From assembly GCA_965200525.1 (NCBI GenBank), contig OZ241368.1, forward strand, positions 5,332,001-5,396,000: a stretch of 64,000 bases of DNA. The letters are read 5' to 3'. Position numbers and translations under genes: made by a program. The notes under the pieces are model-generated. The model searched no databases. It was not told where the DNA came from and saw only the letters and a program-made list of their open reading frames with translations. How positions within the stretch are numbered: the first letter of the stretch is position 1; the number at the start of each line of letters is the position of its first letter. Below are positions 7,579 through 16,994 of the stretch, piece after piece. The DNA is from JANNPJ01 sp965200525 (lineage in GTDB: Bacteria; Actinomycetota; Actinomycetes; Actinomycetales; Kineosporiaceae).

Positions 7579-8298
7579 TCAGCGGCCCTTGGTGGCCCGC
7601 CGGTCGGGGCGCATCCGGGTCGGGTCGACACCCTTCGGGATCGGCAGCCGGGCCGGGCCCAGCGCCCGCAGGCGCTTGGCCACGTCGCTGACCTCGCCCT
7701 TGGTGAGCACCGGGCGCTTGCGCATGATGGTCCGGGACAGCTTGCGCAACGGGATCTGGCCCTCGTCGCCACCGGCATTGACGACGATCACCGGAACCTC
7801 CGGAAGGACCCGGTTGAGCCGCTTTCGCTCCAGGTCGACCAGGCGGTTCACCCGCGGCACCGGGCCCTCGGTGACCAGCACGATCCCGGGCCGGCCGATG
7901 GCCCGGAAGACCAGGTCCTGGGTGCGCGGGTCGACCGCGATCGGCTGCTCCTCGACGCTCCAGCCCCGGCGCAGCCCCTTCATGGCGTAGCCGGCCGCGC
8001 CCTTCTGGTCGGCGATCTGGATGTACGCGGCCCGCTCGGCCCGCCGTCCCAGCACGATCAGCATCAGCAGGACGCCGGAGATGACGCCGAGGATGGTGAC
8101 GTAGATCGGGTGGTTCAGGACCAGCCCGATGAGGAAGCCCAGCACCGCCGCGCCGAGCAGGACGCCCAGCATGTACCAGACCACGGCCGGGTCGGACCGG
8201 CGGGTCATCGCGAAGACCTCGCGCAGCTGCGTGAGGCGGCCCTGCTTGGCCGGATCCGCGTCCTTGGGGGCTGAAGTGCGTGCCGTGTTGCGTGCCAT
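7579..8298 (-). CDS. DUF4191 membrane protein
   Basis: 239-residue actinobacterial protein of unknown function. After a cytosolic N-terminus (TARTSAPKDADPAKQGR), two membrane segments lie at about residues 40-60 and 66-84 (VVWYMLGVLLGAAVLGFLIG; VTILGVISGVLLMLIVLG). A soluble domain of about 150 residues follows, containing GRPGIVLVTEGP and RKLSRTIMRKRPVL. It is the last gene of the leftward cluster, 54 bp after lipA. The same lipA-DUF4191-RDD-glnA order occurs in mycobacteria (Rv2219), so linkage to lipoate synthesis is ancient but functionally unexplained. Confidence 0.93.
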   Translation of the reverse strand: MARNTARTSAPKDADPAKQGRLTQLREVFAMTRRSDPAVVWYMLGVLLGAAVLGFLIGLVLNHPIYVTILGVISGVLLMLIVLGRRAERAAYIQIADQKGAAGYAMKGLRRGWSVEEQPIAVDPRTQDLVFRAIGRPGIVLVTEGPVPRVNRLVDLERKRLNRVLPEVPVIVVNAGGDEGQIPLRKLSRTIMRKRPVLTKGEVSDVAKRLRALGPARLPIPKGVDPTRMRPDRRATKGR

Positions 8299-8352
8299 GT
8301 GCGAAGGATACTTCCCTGTGGGCGTGCCGTCGGCCGGTGCCGGGGTGGAGGG

Positions 8353-9375
8353 TCAGGTCAGGCCGGGGATCAGGGCCTGCGCCTCCTGCCGGGCGGCGGT
8401 GGTCGAGTCGGTCAGGTGCTCGAGTTCGGGCGGGACGACGTCGCCCCGGCGGTGCATCGCCTGGGCCCAGAGCCGGCCGGCCCGGTACGAGGAGCGCACC
8501 AGCGGGCCGGACATGACGCCGGCGAAGCCGAGGGTCTCGGCCTCCTCGCGCAACTCCACGAACTCCTCCGGCTTGACCCACCGGTCGACCGGGTGATGCA
8601 GCGGGGAGGGCCGCAGGTACTGGGTGATCGTGATCAGGTCGCAGCCCGAGTCGTGCAGGTCGGCCAGCGCCTCGGAGATCTCGGCCCGGGTCTCGCCCAT
8701 GCCCAGGATCAGGTTCGACTTGGTCACCTGGCCCTTGCCCCGGGCCAGCTCGAGCACGCCCAACGAGCGCTCATAGCTGAATGCCGGCCGGATCCGCTTG
8801 AAGATCCGGGGCACGGTCTCCAGGTTGTGGGCGAACACCTGCGGAGCGGCGTCGAACACCTGCTGGAGCAGTTCCGGGCGGCCGGAGAAGTCGGGCACCA
8901 GGATCTCGACCCCGGTGCCGGGAGCCGCGGCGTGGATCGCCCGGACCGTCTCGGCGTACAGCCAGGCGCCCTCGTCCTCCAGGTCGTCCCGGGCCACACC
9001 GGTCACCGTGGCGTAGCGCAGGCCCATGGTCAGGACGCTCTCGGCCACCCGGCGGGGCTCGTCCCGGTCCAGCGGGGACGGCTTGCCGCTGTGGATCTGG
9101 CAGAAGTCGCAACGCCGAGAGCACTGGTCACCTCCGATCAGGAAGGTCGCCTCGCGGTCCTCCCAGCACTCGAAGATGTTGGGGCAGCCGGCCTCCTGAC
9201 AGACCGTGTGCAGGCCCTCGCGCTTGACCAGGCTGGTCAGCGCCGTGTACTCGGGGCCCATCCGGGCCGTGGTCTTGATCCACGGCGGCTTGCGTTCGAT
9301 CGGGGTCTCGGCGTTGCGTGCTTCCACACGCAGCAGCCGCCGGCCCTCCGGTGCGAGCGTCACCTGTACTCCCAT
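8353..9375 (-). CDS. lipA: Lipoyl synthase
   Basis: Radical SAM enzyme that inserts two sulfurs into the octanoyl group on lipoyl domains. The ATG at 9375 gives 340 residues. The auxiliary [4Fe-4S] ligands are C59-X4-C64-X5-C70 (CQEAGCPNIFEC), and the radical SAM ligands are C85-X3-C89-X2-C92 (CSRRCDFC). The C-terminal RSSYRA serine that ligates the auxiliary cluster is present. All catalytic elements are intact. It lies downstream of lipB (153 bp) and close to the E2 and Lpd genes whose products need lipoate. An upstream in-frame extension to 9474 lacks conserved sequence. Confidence 0.97.
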   Translation of the reverse strand: MGVQVTLAPEGRRLLRVEARNAETPIERKPPWIKTTARMGPEYTALTSLVKREGLHTVCQEAGCPNIFECWEDREATFLIGGDQCSRRCDFCQIHSGKPSPLDRDEPRRVAESVLTMGLRYATVTGVARDDLEDEGAWLYAETVRAIHAAAPGTGVEILVPDFSGRPELLQQVFDAAPQVFAHNLETVPRIFKRIRPAFSYERSLGVLELARGKGQVTKSNLILGMGETRAEISEALADLHDSGCDLITITQYLRPSPLHHPVDRWVKPEEFVELREEAETLGFAGVMSGPLVRSSYRAGRLWAQAMHRRGDVVPPELEHLTDSTTAARQEAQALIPGLT

Positions 9376-9528
9376 ATCTCGCGGTCCGCCCGGCCGGCCG
9401 GCACTGCTCTCGCGTGCCGGGCCGCCCGCACCGCTGACCGGTGCGCCGACGTCCCACGAATCGCTGAACCCCACTGTAAGCGCCGCGACGGCCCGTTCTC
9501 ATCCGGGTGCGGGTGTGAGCAATCCGGC

Positions 9529-10206
9529 TCAGCCGGCGGCGGTGGTCAGCCGGTGCGAGCGCTCGCCGGACAGGTCGCAGCGGCGCAGGGCGGCCTCGAC
9601 CAGAGGGAGCACCTCGGCCACCGGGACGGGCCGGCCGAGCTCGGCCGAGAGCGACGTCACCCCGGCGTCGGCGATGCCGCAGGGCACGATCTGGCCGAAA
9701 CCGCCGAGATCGGGGTCGCAGTTGAGGCTGAAACCGTGCATGGTCACGCCCTGGGCCACCCGGATGCCGATCGCGGCGATCTTGCGCTCGGGGCGGAACC
9801 CCTCGGCCGGCAGCCAGGCCCCGCTGCGCCCGGCGACCTGGGTCGCCGTCACCCCGAGCTCGGCGCAGACCTCGATCAGCATGGTCTCCAGCCGGCGCAC
9901 GTAGGCCACCACGTCGACCGGCTGGGCCAGCTTGACGATCGGGTAGCCGACCAGCTGACCGGGCCCGTGCCAGGTGATCTTGCCGCCGCGGTCGACGTCG
10001 ATCACCGGCGTGCCGTCGAACGGGCGCTCGTGGGGTTCGGTCCGCCGGCCGGCGGTGTAGACCGGCTGGTGCTCCAAGAGCAGGGTGGTGTCGGGCCGGG
10101 TGCCGGCGGCGACCTCGGCGTGCACCTCGCGTTGGCGCTGCCACGCGACCTCGTAAGGCACCGCGTCGATCCCGTAGCCGATGTGCTCGATCCGTAGCGA
10201 ATCCAC
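9529..10206 (-). CDS. lipB: Octanoyl-ACP:protein N-octanoyltransferase
   Basis: Transfers octanoate from acyl-ACP to apo-lipoyl domains, the step before LipA. The protein has 225 residues from the GTG at 10206. Recognisable are LLLEHQPVYTAGRR, the GGKITWHGPGQLVGYP substrate loop, the catalytic lysine in RKIAAIGIRV, and the catalytic cysteine in FGQIVPCGI. The start lies nine bases after the stop of the upstream amine oxidase, implying cotranscription. It is a complete, ordinary family member. Confidence 0.97.
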   Translation of the reverse strand: MDSLRIEHIGYGIDAVPYEVAWQRQREVHAEVAAGTRPDTTLLLEHQPVYTAGRRTEPHERPFDGTPVIDVDRGGKITWHGPGQLVGYPIVKLAQPVDVVAYVRRLETMLIEVCAELGVTATQVAGRSGAWLPAEGFRPERKIAAIGIRVAQGVTMHGFSLNCDPDLGGFGQIVPCGIADAGVTSLSAELGRPVPVAEVLPLVEAALRRCDLSGERSHRLTTAAG

Positions 10207-10215
10207 GAGCTCAGG

Positions 10216-11517
10216 TTACGCCGGTAAGGATTCGCGGGGGATGGCCGGCAGCCCGAGACCGGCCAGCACCGCGTCGGCGGCCCGTCGGCCGGACACCAGG
10301 GCCCCCTGGGTCGAGGCGGTGTCGCGGTGGTCGCCCGCCACGACCAGGCCGCCGTCCAGGGCCACCGGCTTGCGGGCCTGCAGCGGCGGCGGCATCGCGG
10401 TCAGCGCATCCGGGACGACGTGCCGGCGCATCAGTTCCCACCACCGGGTGGACCCGCCGTAGATGGTTTCGAGCTGGGCCAGGACGGCGCGTTCCATCGA
10501 CTGGTCGCCGACCGCCCCGAGCACGGTGGTGGCGATCAGTGACCGCTCGTCGGGGCTGTAACTGCGGGCCCGGTTGCTGATCACGATGCTGTTCACCACC
10601 GGACCGCGGTGGTCGCCGTCCACGTGCAGGGCGCCCGAACCTGTCGGCGGTTCCGGGCTGACGTGCCAGAACGTGGTCAGCGACCGCATCTGGACGGCGG
10701 GCAGCCCGAGCAGCCGGCCGGCGGTCGGTGGGTCGGTGGCCACCACCACGGATCGGGCGGTGATCTCGCCGTCGGCCGTGCGGACCCGGCCCGGGCCGAC
10801 CGAGGTGACTTTTACTCCCAGGTGGACGCCGCCGAGGCCGGCCGCGAGCTGGTCCGGCAGGGCCTGCATGCCCCGCCAGGGAACGGACGGCGTGCCCCGC
10901 AGGAACGAGCGGACCAGGAGCTGGGCGAACCGGTGCGAGCTGGAGCCGTCCTGCTCGCCGAGCACGCCGGTGAGGAACGGCAGCACCACCCGGTCGCGCA
11001 GGGCGCCGTCGACGCCGCGCTCGGCCAGGACCGCCCCCCATTCGCCGTCCGGCTCGGAGAGCAGGGTCTCGACCGGCCGGCGACCGGCCGCCAGGGCCCA
11101 GCGGCCGAACGCGGCCTGCTCCCGGACCGAGCCCACCCCGCCCCGCAGCAGCGCCATCACCGTGCTCGGGAGCAGACCGGGGGCCCGGCGCGGATCGGCC
11201 AGGGTGCGCCGCCCGTTGCCGGTGGCCACCACCACGGCGGCCGGCAGCGGCTGCAGACGCAGAGCGGTGACGTCGAGCACCCGGCGGACCTCGGGGTAGG
11301 CCGGGTTGAGCAGCTGGAACCCGCGGTCGCAGAGGAACCCGTTGACGACGTCGGTACGGACCCGCCCACCGACGGCCTCGGCCGCCTCGAGGACGACGAC
11401 GTTCAGGTCGCGCCGGGCCAGCCGCCGGGCGCAGGCCAACCCGGCCAGACCGGCGCCGACCACGACCACGTCGGCGCGGGAGGGCAGCGCCGGCGTCGGC
11501 GGGCTCTGGTCGGTCAT
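10216..11517 (-). CDS. FAD-dependent amine oxidase / phytoene-desaturase-like
   Basis: Flavin amine-oxidase superfamily protein, 433 residues from the ATG at 11517 (GGAGG six bases upstream). The FAD dinucleotide motif VVVGAGLAGLACARRL is at about residues 17-32, followed by VLEAAEAVGGRVRTD. The C-terminal FAD motif is VVAGDHRDTASTQGALVSGR. It resembles the protoporphyrinogen-oxidase/NAD(P)-binding Rossmann group common in actinomycetes. No substrate can be assigned. It is the first gene of the apparent amine oxidase-lipB-lipA-DUF4191 unit. It runs opposite to the kinase remnant immediately to its right. Confidence 0.88.
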   Translation of the reverse strand: MTDQSPPTPALPSRADVVVVGAGLAGLACARRLARRDLNVVVLEAAEAVGGRVRTDVVNGFLCDRGFQLLNPAYPEVRRVLDVTALRLQPLPAAVVVATGNGRRTLADPRRAPGLLPSTVMALLRGGVGSVREQAAFGRWALAAGRRPVETLLSEPDGEWGAVLAERGVDGALRDRVVLPFLTGVLGEQDGSSSHRFAQLLVRSFLRGTPSVPWRGMQALPDQLAAGLGGVHLGVKVTSVGPGRVRTADGEITARSVVVATDPPTAGRLLGLPAVQMRSLTTFWHVSPEPPTGSGALHVDGDHRGPVVNSIVISNRARSYSPDERSLIATTVLGAVGDQSMERAVLAQLETIYGGSTRWWELMRRHVVPDALTAMPPPLQARKPVALDGGLVVAGDHRDTASTQGALVSGRRAADAVLAGLGLPAIPRESLPA

Positions 11518-11685
11518 GGCGTCCTCCGGTCCTCGTGCTCTCAAGCGTGCCGTCGGGCCACACGCGGTCCTCGGCAGCATGTCAGGTCCGTGGCGGCGGG
11601 CAAGGCGTGCCCACGGCCTGTGGACAACCAGGGCCGCTCCGGGCCGGCTGTGGACAACTGCAGGGGGCCCGGCGCGCGGTGGGTC

Positions 11686-12505
11686 ATGGTGGTCGCCATG
11701 GAGCTCACTGCCTTTCACGGGCCGCCCCGCTCGGCCCCGCAGATCCCCGGCCTCGTCGCGCGCACCCTGCTCGGGTTCGGCGCCCACGGCGAGGTCTGGC
11801 TGGCCGACGACCTGGACACCGGCGACCAGGTGGCGGTCAAGGTGGGCCGGGGCGCGGCGGCCGGCGGGATCGAGCGGGAGACCGCCCTGCTCTGCCGGAT
11901 CGACCACCCGCACGTCGTCCGGATGCGCCGGGTGGTGCCGTTCGGCGACGGTGAGCTGGCCTGGTCCTCGACCACGCCCGCCGGGGGCAGCCTGGCCTCG
12001 CTGATGGTGGCGCGTGGGCCGTTCGAGCCGGGGGAGGTCAGCACCCTGCTGATCCCACTGGCCGGGGCTCTGGAGCACCTGCACCGGCGCGGGCAGCGTG
12101 CTGGAGGCGGAGCTGACCGCCGCCCTGGACGGGATCGGCCGGTCCCGGGGGGGCCGCCTTCGCCGGCGCCTCCCGGGCCGATCTGGCCGCGGCCGATCAA
12201 GGGCGGGTCGCCGGGCCTTCCGGGACGACCTGGCCCTGGTCCAGCGGCTGCGCCGGCGCGGCGTCCGGTTGCAGGGGGTGCAGTACCGGGTGAGCGACGT
12301 CCACGTGCTGCGCCGACGGGACGACGCGGTGGAACTGCGGGCCGTGATCACCACGTCGGCCCACGCCCAGGTGAGCACCACGACGTCGGTGAGCGTGCCG
12401 GTGCCCGCCGACGGGCCGCGATCGGTGGTGTTCACCGTGGTCCGGCAGGGGCCGGCCGGGGCCGGGGCGGCGCGCTGGCGGGTGCACCAGGTGCGGGCGG
12501 CGTGA
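11686..12505 (+). pseudogene. Ser/Thr protein kinase remnant (deleted and frameshifted)
   Basis: The first 130 or so codons (ATG at 11686 or 11698) encode a kinase N-lobe: Gly-loop GFGAHGEVWLA, lysine VAVKV, helix-C Glu, and up to LEHLHRRG. The sequence then breaks near 12090: the catalytic HRD and DFG loops, C-lobe and membrane helix are absent. It resumes, in another frame, with the C-terminal extracytoplasmic domain typical of such actinomycete kinases. In that part LEAELTAALDGIG reads in one frame, AAFAGASRADLAAADQGRVAG in the next, then AFRDDLALVQRLRRRGV and the rest back in the first. One internal deletion plus two compensating frameshifts explain this. An uninterrupted frame does run to 12552 but encodes nonsense after the break. 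Confidence 0.8.
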
Positions 12506-12538
12506 CCGTCCTGAGTGGTGCGGGTGGGGTGGGGCGGT

Positions 12539-13432
12539 TCAGTGCCCGGTGACCCAGTCGGCCGCCGCGGCCAGCGTGCTGTGCTGGAAGGCGAACCCGT
12601 CACCGACCAACCGGTCGGGCACCACGTGCTGGCTGCCGAGCACCTCTCCGGCGAATTCGCCCAGCACCAGCTTCAGGGCGAAGGCGGGCGCGGGCAGCAG
12701 GGCCGGCCGATGGTAGGCCCGGGCGATGGCCCGGATCACCTCGGCGTTTCGTTCCGGTTCGGGTGCGGTCAGGTTGACCGGCCCGGCCAGCTCGGACGAC
12801 TCCAGCAGGTGGATCAGGGCCGCGACCTGGTCGGGCAGGGTGATCCAGCTCCACCACTGCCGGCCGTTGCCGAGCGGCCCGGCCAGCCCGAACCGGGCCA
12901 GTAGCCGCAACTGGGCGAAGGCCCCGCCGGAGCGGGCCATCACCAGACCGGTCCGCGGGTGGACGACCCGGATGCCGGCCGACCGGGCCGGATCGGCCTC
13001 GGCCTCCCAGGCCTCGACCACGTCGACCAGGAAGCCCTCGCCGGGGCCAGAGTCCTCGGTCAGCACCTCGTCGCCGCGCTCGCCGTAGTAACCGATCGCC
13101 GAGCCCGAGACCAGCACCCGGGGCAGCGGGTCGAGCGAGGTCAGGGCATCGACCAGGGTCCGGGTACCGAGCACCCGGGAGTCCTTGATCTCCCGCTTGT
13201 AGTCCTCGCTCCAGCGGTGGTCGCCGACCCCGGCTCCGGCCAGGTGGACGGCCGCCTCGACGCCGGCCAGGCCGGCCCGGTCGATGGTGCCGGCGGCCGG
13301 GTCCCACCGGACCTCGTCCGGCCCGGTGGGGTCGGACCGCACGAGCTGAACGACGTCATGTCCCGCCTCGCGCAGGGCGGGGACGAGCGCCGAGCCGATC
13401 AGCCCGTGCGATCCGGTGACCGCGATCCGCAT
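12539..13432 (-). CDS. SDR39U1/TIGR01777-type NAD(P)-dependent epimerase
   Basis: Extended short-chain dehydrogenase of unknown substrate, 297 residues, complete. It has the N-terminal Rossmann motif MRIAVTGSHGLIGSAL and, near residue 105, the family marker VSGSAIGYYGERGDEVLTED (YYG). The C-terminal DUF1731 region (HVVPDRLVGDGFAFQH) is that of the family. The start is six bases after the sucB stop, so it is the third gene of the lpdA-sucB unit, as in mycobacteria (Rv2216). Confidence 0.94.
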   Translation of the reverse strand: MRIAVTGSHGLIGSALVPALREAGHDVVQLVRSDPTGPDEVRWDPAAGTIDRAGLAGVEAAVHLAGAGVGDHRWSEDYKREIKDSRVLGTRTLVDALTSLDPLPRVLVSGSAIGYYGERGDEVLTEDSGPGEGFLVDVVEAWEAEADPARSAGIRVVHPRTGLVMARSGGAFAQLRLLARFGLAGPLGNGRQWWSWITLPDQVAALIHLLESSELAGPVNLTAPEPERNAEVIRAIARAYHRPALLPAPAFALKLVLGEFAGEVLGSQHVVPDRLVGDGFAFQHSTLAAAADWVTGH

Positions 13433-13438
13433 CCGGGG

Positions 13439-15271
13439 TCAGAGCCCCAGATCGGCGTCGAACGCGCCTTCCTCAAGGCGTTCCTTCACCGTCATCAGGA
13501 ACCGGGCCGCGTCCGCGCCGTCGACCAGCCGGTGGTCGTAGGAGAGGGCGAGGTACACGATCGACCGGATCGCGATGCTCTCGGCGCCGTCCTGGTCGAG
13601 GACGACGACCGGGCGCTTCACCACGGCCCCGGTGCCGAGGATGGCGGTCTGGGGCAGGAACAGGATCGGGGTGTCGAACAGGGCGCCCCGGCTGCCGGTG
13701 TTGGTCAGCGTGAACGTGCCGCCGCCGAGCTCGTCCGGGGTGATCTTGTTCTTCCGGGTCCGGTCGGCGAGCTCGGTGATCTTGCGGGCCAGGCCGGCCA
13801 GGTTGAGGTCGCCGGCTCCGTGGATGACCGGGACCATCAGCCCCCGGTCGGCGTCCACGGCGAAGCCGAGGTTCTCCTCGCCGTGGTAGATCACGCTGTC
13901 GCCGTCGATGCTGGCGTTCAGCTTCGGATGCTGCTTCAGCGCCTCGACCGCGGCCAGGGCGAAGAACGGCATGAACGACAGCTTCACGCCCTCCCGCGCG
14001 TTGAAGTCGGCCTTGGCCCGGTCCCGCAGCCGAGCGATCTTGGTGACGTCGACCTCGACCACGGTGGTCAGCTGGGCCGAGGTCTGCAGGGACTCCACCA
14101 TGCGGGTGGCGATCACCTTGCGCATCCGGGACATCTTCTCGGTGGTGCCGCGCAGGGCCGAGACCGCGACCTGCTTGGCCCCTCCGGCGGCCGGTGCGGG
14201 GCTGGCCGCTGCGGCCGGGGCCGGTGCCGGTGCCGGGGCGGCGGCCTTCTTGGCCTTGGCCGCGTCGACCACGTCCTGCTTGCGGATCCGCCCGCCGACA
14301 CCGGTACCGGTGAGGGTGGTCAGATCGACCCCCTGCTCGGCCGCCATCCGGCGGACCAGCGGAGTGACGTAGCCGGCACCACCGTCGGAAGTGCCGTTGC
14401 TGGACGACGCGCCGGCGGCCGGGGTTGTCGCGGCCGGTGCCGGAGCGGCGGCCTGCGGAGCCGGAGCCGCTTGCGGGGCGGGCGCGGGTGCGGGTGGGGC
14501 CGGGGCGGGAGCCGCCGGTGCCGGAGCCGCCGGTGCCGGAGCCGCCTGCGGAGCCGGAGCCGCCTGCGGAGCCGGAGCCGCCGGAGCCGGGGCGGACTTG
14601 GCGGCGCTGCTGCCGACGATCGCCAGAGCGGCGCCGACCTCCACCGTCTCGTCCTCGGCGACCAGGATCTTCTGGACGACGCCGGCCACCGGCGAGGGGA
14701 TCTCGGTGTCGACCTTGTCGGTGGAGACCTCGAGCAGCGGCTCGTCGACCTCGACCGTCTCGCCCTGCTGCTTGAGCCAGCGGGTGACGGTGCCCTCGGT
14801 GACGCTCTCGCCCAGCGCGGGCATCGTCACCGTGGTGCCGTCGTCGCCGGACGCGTCGTCGCTCGCGGCCGGAGCCGGAGCCGGGGCCTCGGTGGCGGCC
14901 GGAGCCGCGGGCGCCGGGGCAGCAGCGGCCGGAGCGGGGGCGGCCGGAGCCGGGGCCGGCGGTGCGGCCGGGGCCGCGGGCTCGGCCGGGGCCGAGGCGG
15001 CCTCCGGTTCCGGGGCCGAGGCCCCGGCGCCCGAGCCGTCACCGATCACGGCCAGGGCCGCGCCGATCTCGACGGTCTCGTCCTCGGCGACCAGGATCTG
15101 CTCCAGCACACCGGCGACCGGCGACGGGATCTCGGTGTCGACCTTGTCGGTCGACACCTCCAGCAGAGGCTCGTCGACCTCGATCCGGTCACCGATCTGC
15201 TTCAGCCACCGCGTGACCGTGCCTTCGGTGACGCTCTCGCCCAGCGCGGGCATCTGCACGGAGTCCGACAT
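13439..15271 (-). CDS. sucB: Dihydrolipoamide acyltransferase E2 (2-oxoglutarate/pyruvate dehydrogenase)
   Basis: Core E2 of a 2-oxoacid dehydrogenase complex, 610 residues. Two lipoyl domains (about residues 1-78 and 145-222) each carry the modified lysine in STDKVDTEIPSP. Ala/Pro-rich linkers join them to a peripheral-subunit binding domain (VTPLVRRMAAEQGVDLTTL). The catalytic domain ends with SYDHRLVDGADAARFL (His and Asp of DHRxxDG). In actinomycetes this two-lipoyl E2, often annotated sucB or dlaT, serves pyruvate dehydrogenase and may form a mixed PDH/ODH complex. It lies downstream of lpdA and close to lipA/lipB. The linker DNA is highly repetitive GCC/CCG, so indels are possible there. 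Confidence 0.96.
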   Translation of the reverse strand: MSDSVQMPALGESVTEGTVTRWLKQIGDRIEVDEPLLEVSTDKVDTEIPSPVAGVLEQILVAEDETVEIGAALAVIGDGSGAGASAPEPEAASAPAEPAAPAAPPAPAPAAPAPAAAAPAPAAPAATEAPAPAPAASDDASGDDGTTVTMPALGESVTEGTVTRWLKQQGETVEVDEPLLEVSTDKVDTEIPSPVAGVVQKILVAEDETVEVGAALAIVGSSAAKSAPAPAAPAPQAAPAPQAAPAPAAPAPAAPAPAPPAPAPAPQAAPAPQAAAPAPAATTPAAGASSSNGTSDGGAGYVTPLVRRMAAEQGVDLTTLTGTGVGGRIRKQDVVDAAKAKKAAAPAPAPAPAAAASPAPAAGGAKQVAVSALRGTTEKMSRMRKVIATRMVESLQTSAQLTTVVEVDVTKIARLRDRAKADFNAREGVKLSFMPFFALAAVEALKQHPKLNASIDGDSVIYHGEENLGFAVDADRGLMVPVIHGAGDLNLAGLARKITELADRTRKNKITPDELGGGTFTLTNTGSRGALFDTPILFLPQTAILGTGAVVKRPVVVLDQDGAESIAIRSIVYLALSYDHRLVDGADAARFLMTVKERLEEGAFDADLGL

Positions 15272-15330
15272 CAGTTCTCCGCTCTCCTTCGTCGTTGGTG
15301 GCGTCAAAGCTGCCGTGATGGAAAAAAGGA

Positions 15331-16719
15331 TCAAGCGTGCGAGTGCAAGGGCTTTCCGGCGAGTGCGAGGTGAGCCTCGCCGACAGCTTCGTTCTGGGTG
15401 GGATGAGCGTGCACCAGCTGAGCCACTTCTTCCGGGAAGGCTTCCCAGTTGACGATCAGCTGGCCCTCGCCGATCAGATCGCCGACCCGGGCGCCCACCA
15501 TATGCACCCCGACCACCGGACCGGACTTCTGCCGGACGAGTTTCACGAAACCGGCCGTCGCCAGGATCTGGCTCTTGCCGTTGCCGCCGAGGTTGTACTC
15601 GTAGGTCTCGACCTCGTCGGCGCCGAACTGCTCCCGGGCCTGGGCCTCGGTGATCCCCACCGAGGCGACCTCCGGGTCGCAGTAGGTGACCCGGGGGATG
15701 CCGCTCTCGACGATCGGCGCCGGGTTCAGCCCAGCGATCTCCTCGGCGATGAAGATCCCCTGGGCGAAGCCGCGGTGGGCCAGTTGCAGGCCCGGCACGA
15801 TGTCGCCGACCGCGAAGATGCCGGGCACGTTGGTGCGCAGCCGCTCGTCGGTCGGCACGAAGCCACGGTCGACGGTGACGCCGACCTGCTCGTAGCCGAA
15901 ACCGGCCGAGTTCGGCCCGCGCCCGACCGCGACCAGCAGCAGGTCGGCCTCGAGGGTCTCGCCCGATTCGAGCGTGACCGTGACCGAGGTGTCGTCCTGC
16001 TTGGCCCCGGCGAACCGGATACCGGTCTTGAACGCGATGCCGCGCTTGCGGAAGGCCCGCTCGACCACCTTGGAGGCGGCGGCGTCCTCGGCCGGGACCA
16101 GCCGGGGCAGCGCCTCCACGATGGTCACCTCGGCCCCGAACGACCGCCAGACACTGGCGAACTCGACCCCGATCACCCCGCCACCGAGCACGATCACCCG
16201 GGCCGGCACGTGATCCAGGACGAGCGCCTGGTCGCTGGTGACGACCCGGCCGCCGATCTCCAGGCCGGGCAGCGAACGCGGGTACGACCCGGTGCCCAGG
16301 ACGATGTTGCGGCCGCGGTAGGCCCGCCCGTCGACCTCGACCGTGTCGGCCGCGACCAGCCGGCCCTCGCCTTCGACGTAGGTGATCTTCGACGAGCCGA
16401 TCAGGCCCTGCAGGCCCTTGTAGAGCTTGGCGACGACGCCGTCCTTGTACTTGTTCACGCCCGGCATGTCGATCGCCTCGAAGCTGGCCTTCACGCCGAA
16501 CCGCTCGCTCTCGCGGGCCGAGTCGGCCACCTCGGCCGCGTGCAGCAGGGCCTTGGTCGGGATGCAGCCGCGGTGCAGGCAGGTTCCGCCGACCTTGTCG
16601 CGCTCGATCAGGATCACGCTCAGGCCCAGTTGCGCGGCCCGGAGCGCCGCGGCGTACCCACCGCTACCGCCTCCGAGGATCACGACATCGTGGACCTGGT
16701 CGGGGCCGGACTCGGACAC
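15331..16719 (-). CDS. lpdA: Dihydrolipoamide dehydrogenase (E3)
   Basis: FAD/NAD disulfide oxidoreductase that reoxidises dihydrolipoamide on E2. The GTG at 16719, with GAGGGAG upstream, gives 462 residues. The N-terminal FAD motif is VILGGGSGGYAAALRAAQ. The redox pair lies in GGTCLHRGCIP (C-X4-C), the NAD motif in VIVLGGGVIGVEFASV, and the catalytic His in HAHPTQNEAVGEA. It is complete, the first gene of an operon with sucB 59 bp downstream. Confidence 0.97.
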   Translation of the reverse strand: MSESGPDQVHDVVILGGGSGGYAAALRAAQLGLSVILIERDKVGGTCLHRGCIPTKALLHAAEVADSARESERFGVKASFEAIDMPGVNKYKDGVVAKLYKGLQGLIGSSKITYVEGEGRLVAADTVEVDGRAYRGRNIVLGTGSYPRSLPGLEIGGRVVTSDQALVLDHVPARVIVLGGGVIGVEFASVWRSFGAEVTIVEALPRLVPAEDAAASKVVERAFRKRGIAFKTGIRFAGAKQDDTSVTVTLESGETLEADLLLVAVGRGPNSAGFGYEQVGVTVDRGFVPTDERLRTNVPGIFAVGDIVPGLQLAHRGFAQGIFIAEEIAGLNPAPIVESGIPRVTYCDPEVASVGITEAQAREQFGADEVETYEYNLGGNGKSQILATAGFVKLVRQKSGPVVGVHMVGARVGDLIGEGQLIVNWEAFPEEVAQLVHAHPTQNEAVGEAHLALAGKPLHSHA

Positions 16720-16994
16720 AGACGCTCCCTCGCGATTCACCACCGCCGGTGGGCGGTCGTCGGGTTCTGCGGGCCATCCTGTCACCACCGCTGCGAGGGG
16801 TCACATCGGGTGCGGCTGAGCAGCGGAGAGTGCATTGCGTCACGTCAGGGCGCTCGTCGATGCCGGTCGGGCGTGTCGGCGATGACATGATCAGGGAACC
16901 CGCGGCGGTCGAGTCTCGTTCGAAAATCGACGACCCGGGACGACCCGGTCACGTCCGGCCCGGATCAGCCGGCGGTGAGAGGCGGAGGGGCCAG
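16720..16994. other. Divergent promoter gap lpdA / 136-aa gene
   Basis: No gene is seen. It carries the lpdA promoter region. The stretch TCACCACCGCTG at about 16782-16793 is identical to bases 601-612 of the palindrome upstream of glnII. Confidence 0.4.

Noticed and set aside
13439..15334. Long repetitive Ala/Pro/Gly frames on both strands over the E2 gene
   Set aside because: They reflect the GCC/CCG linker repeats of the real E2 gene, not extra genes.
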